Shown here in pieces: positions 63,858 through 64,000 of a stretch of DNA of 64,000 nt. The notes below the pieces were generated by a model that was not told where the DNA came from, made no database searches, and worked only from the letters and a program-made list of their open reading frames with translations. Source of the DNA: Vibrio sp. RE88 (GTDB lineage Bacteria > Pseudomonadota > Gammaproteobacteria > Enterobacterales > Vibrionaceae); the NCBI RefSeq assembly GCF_013113835.1, contig NZ_VTYQ01000002.1, forward strand, positions 434,001 to 498,000. The letters are read 5' to 3'. A program made the translations under genes and the position numbers. Positions within the stretch are counted from its first letter, which is position 1, and each line of letters opens with the position of its first letter.

Positions 63858-64000
63858 ATGCTTCCAGCTTTCTCTTTAAAACGATTTTTTATAATGGCCA
63901 TTGCGGCGTGCTCGTTAATGTCGACTTCTTTGTCTGCCGCTGAAGCGCCTCTAAAACTGTGCGCACTCTACCCTCACCTTAAAGACTCGTACTGGCTGTC
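63858..64000 (+). CDS. torT: TMAO-binding protein TorT (5' end only)
   Basis: The first 47 codons of a gene cut by the window edge. A signal peptide (MAIAACSLMSTSLSA near the start) is followed by LKLCALYPHLKDSYWLS, the conserved opening of TorT, the periplasmic TMAO-binding partner of TorS. It is divergent from torS with an 80-base gap. The start at 63858 has no strong ribosome site; an in-frame ATG at 63894 is an alternative. Confidence 0.85.
   Translation, partial: MLPAFSLKRFFIMAIAACSLMSTSLSAAEAPLKLCALYPHLKDSYWL

Noticed and set aside
63199..63943. Plus-strand frames inside torS
   Set aside because: They are antisense to the well-supported TorS coding sequence and have no family features.

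Overview
The window looks like part of the second (smaller) chromosome of a Vibrio. The gene order pntAB, vxrABCD, yoaH, yciH, ddl, SPOR lipoprotein, pat, hupR, hutA matches, from memory, the V. cholerae VCA0563-VCA0576 region. Further support comes from torS/torT, fruBKA with fruR, and several lineage-typical small families (DUF3069, DUF3319, DUF3389, HlyU, ComFB). I see no rRNA, tRNA, CRISPR array, insertion sequence or prophage. Most of the window is conserved chromosomal sequence, with one recombinase-linked patch at about 28.1-30.2 kb.

Layout. 0-12 kb holds sensory and envelope genes: a DUF1223 protein, a solute-binding protein, a GGDEF-EAL enzyme, a periplasmic chorismate mutase, a 10-repeat RCC1-like lipoprotein, a three-gene phosphorelay (HPt, response regulator, convergent hybrid kinase) and a chemoreceptor. 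12-20 kb holds a divergent TfoX-family gene, a strongly structured RNA candidate, a secreted MetX-like hydrolase, a PhnA-type protein, M50 and M48 metalloproteases, a thioesterase operon, an SgrR-type regulator and an unlisted 25-aa membrane peptide. 20-28 kb holds the heme locus hutA/hupR (with Fur- and CRP-like sites), the Pat acetyltransferase, a SPOR lipoprotein and ddl. 28-31.3 kb holds a Cre-like recombinase with altered catalytic residues, a DUF3319 gene and yciH between near-identical direct repeats, a cluster of inverted repeats, a small lipoprotein and a GNAT gene.

31.8-39.4 kb holds the vxr cell-envelope two-component operon, ending in a short yoaH gene whose ribosome binding site lies in a terminator stem, followed by pntAB. 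39.6-43.4 kb holds HlyU and ComFB family proteins and two diguanylate cyclases. 43.4-47.5 kb is a cobQ-modABC operon. 47.6-53.8 kb holds two small envelope proteins and the fructose PTS operon with three Cra operators. 54-60.4 kb holds a PAS-GGDEF cyclase, glgC, the yqhC/yqhD pair and a YhhN-family gene. The window ends with torS and the first 143 bases of torT.

Functional themes are cyclic-di-GMP signalling (four GGDEF proteins), envelope sensing (Vxr, TorS, hybrid kinase, chemoreceptor), heme uptake and sugar metabolism. The least explained features are a repeated 15-bp palindrome upstream of unrelated genes, the structured RNA, the recombinase region and the 25-aa peptide. Everything here was read by eye; no database search was run.
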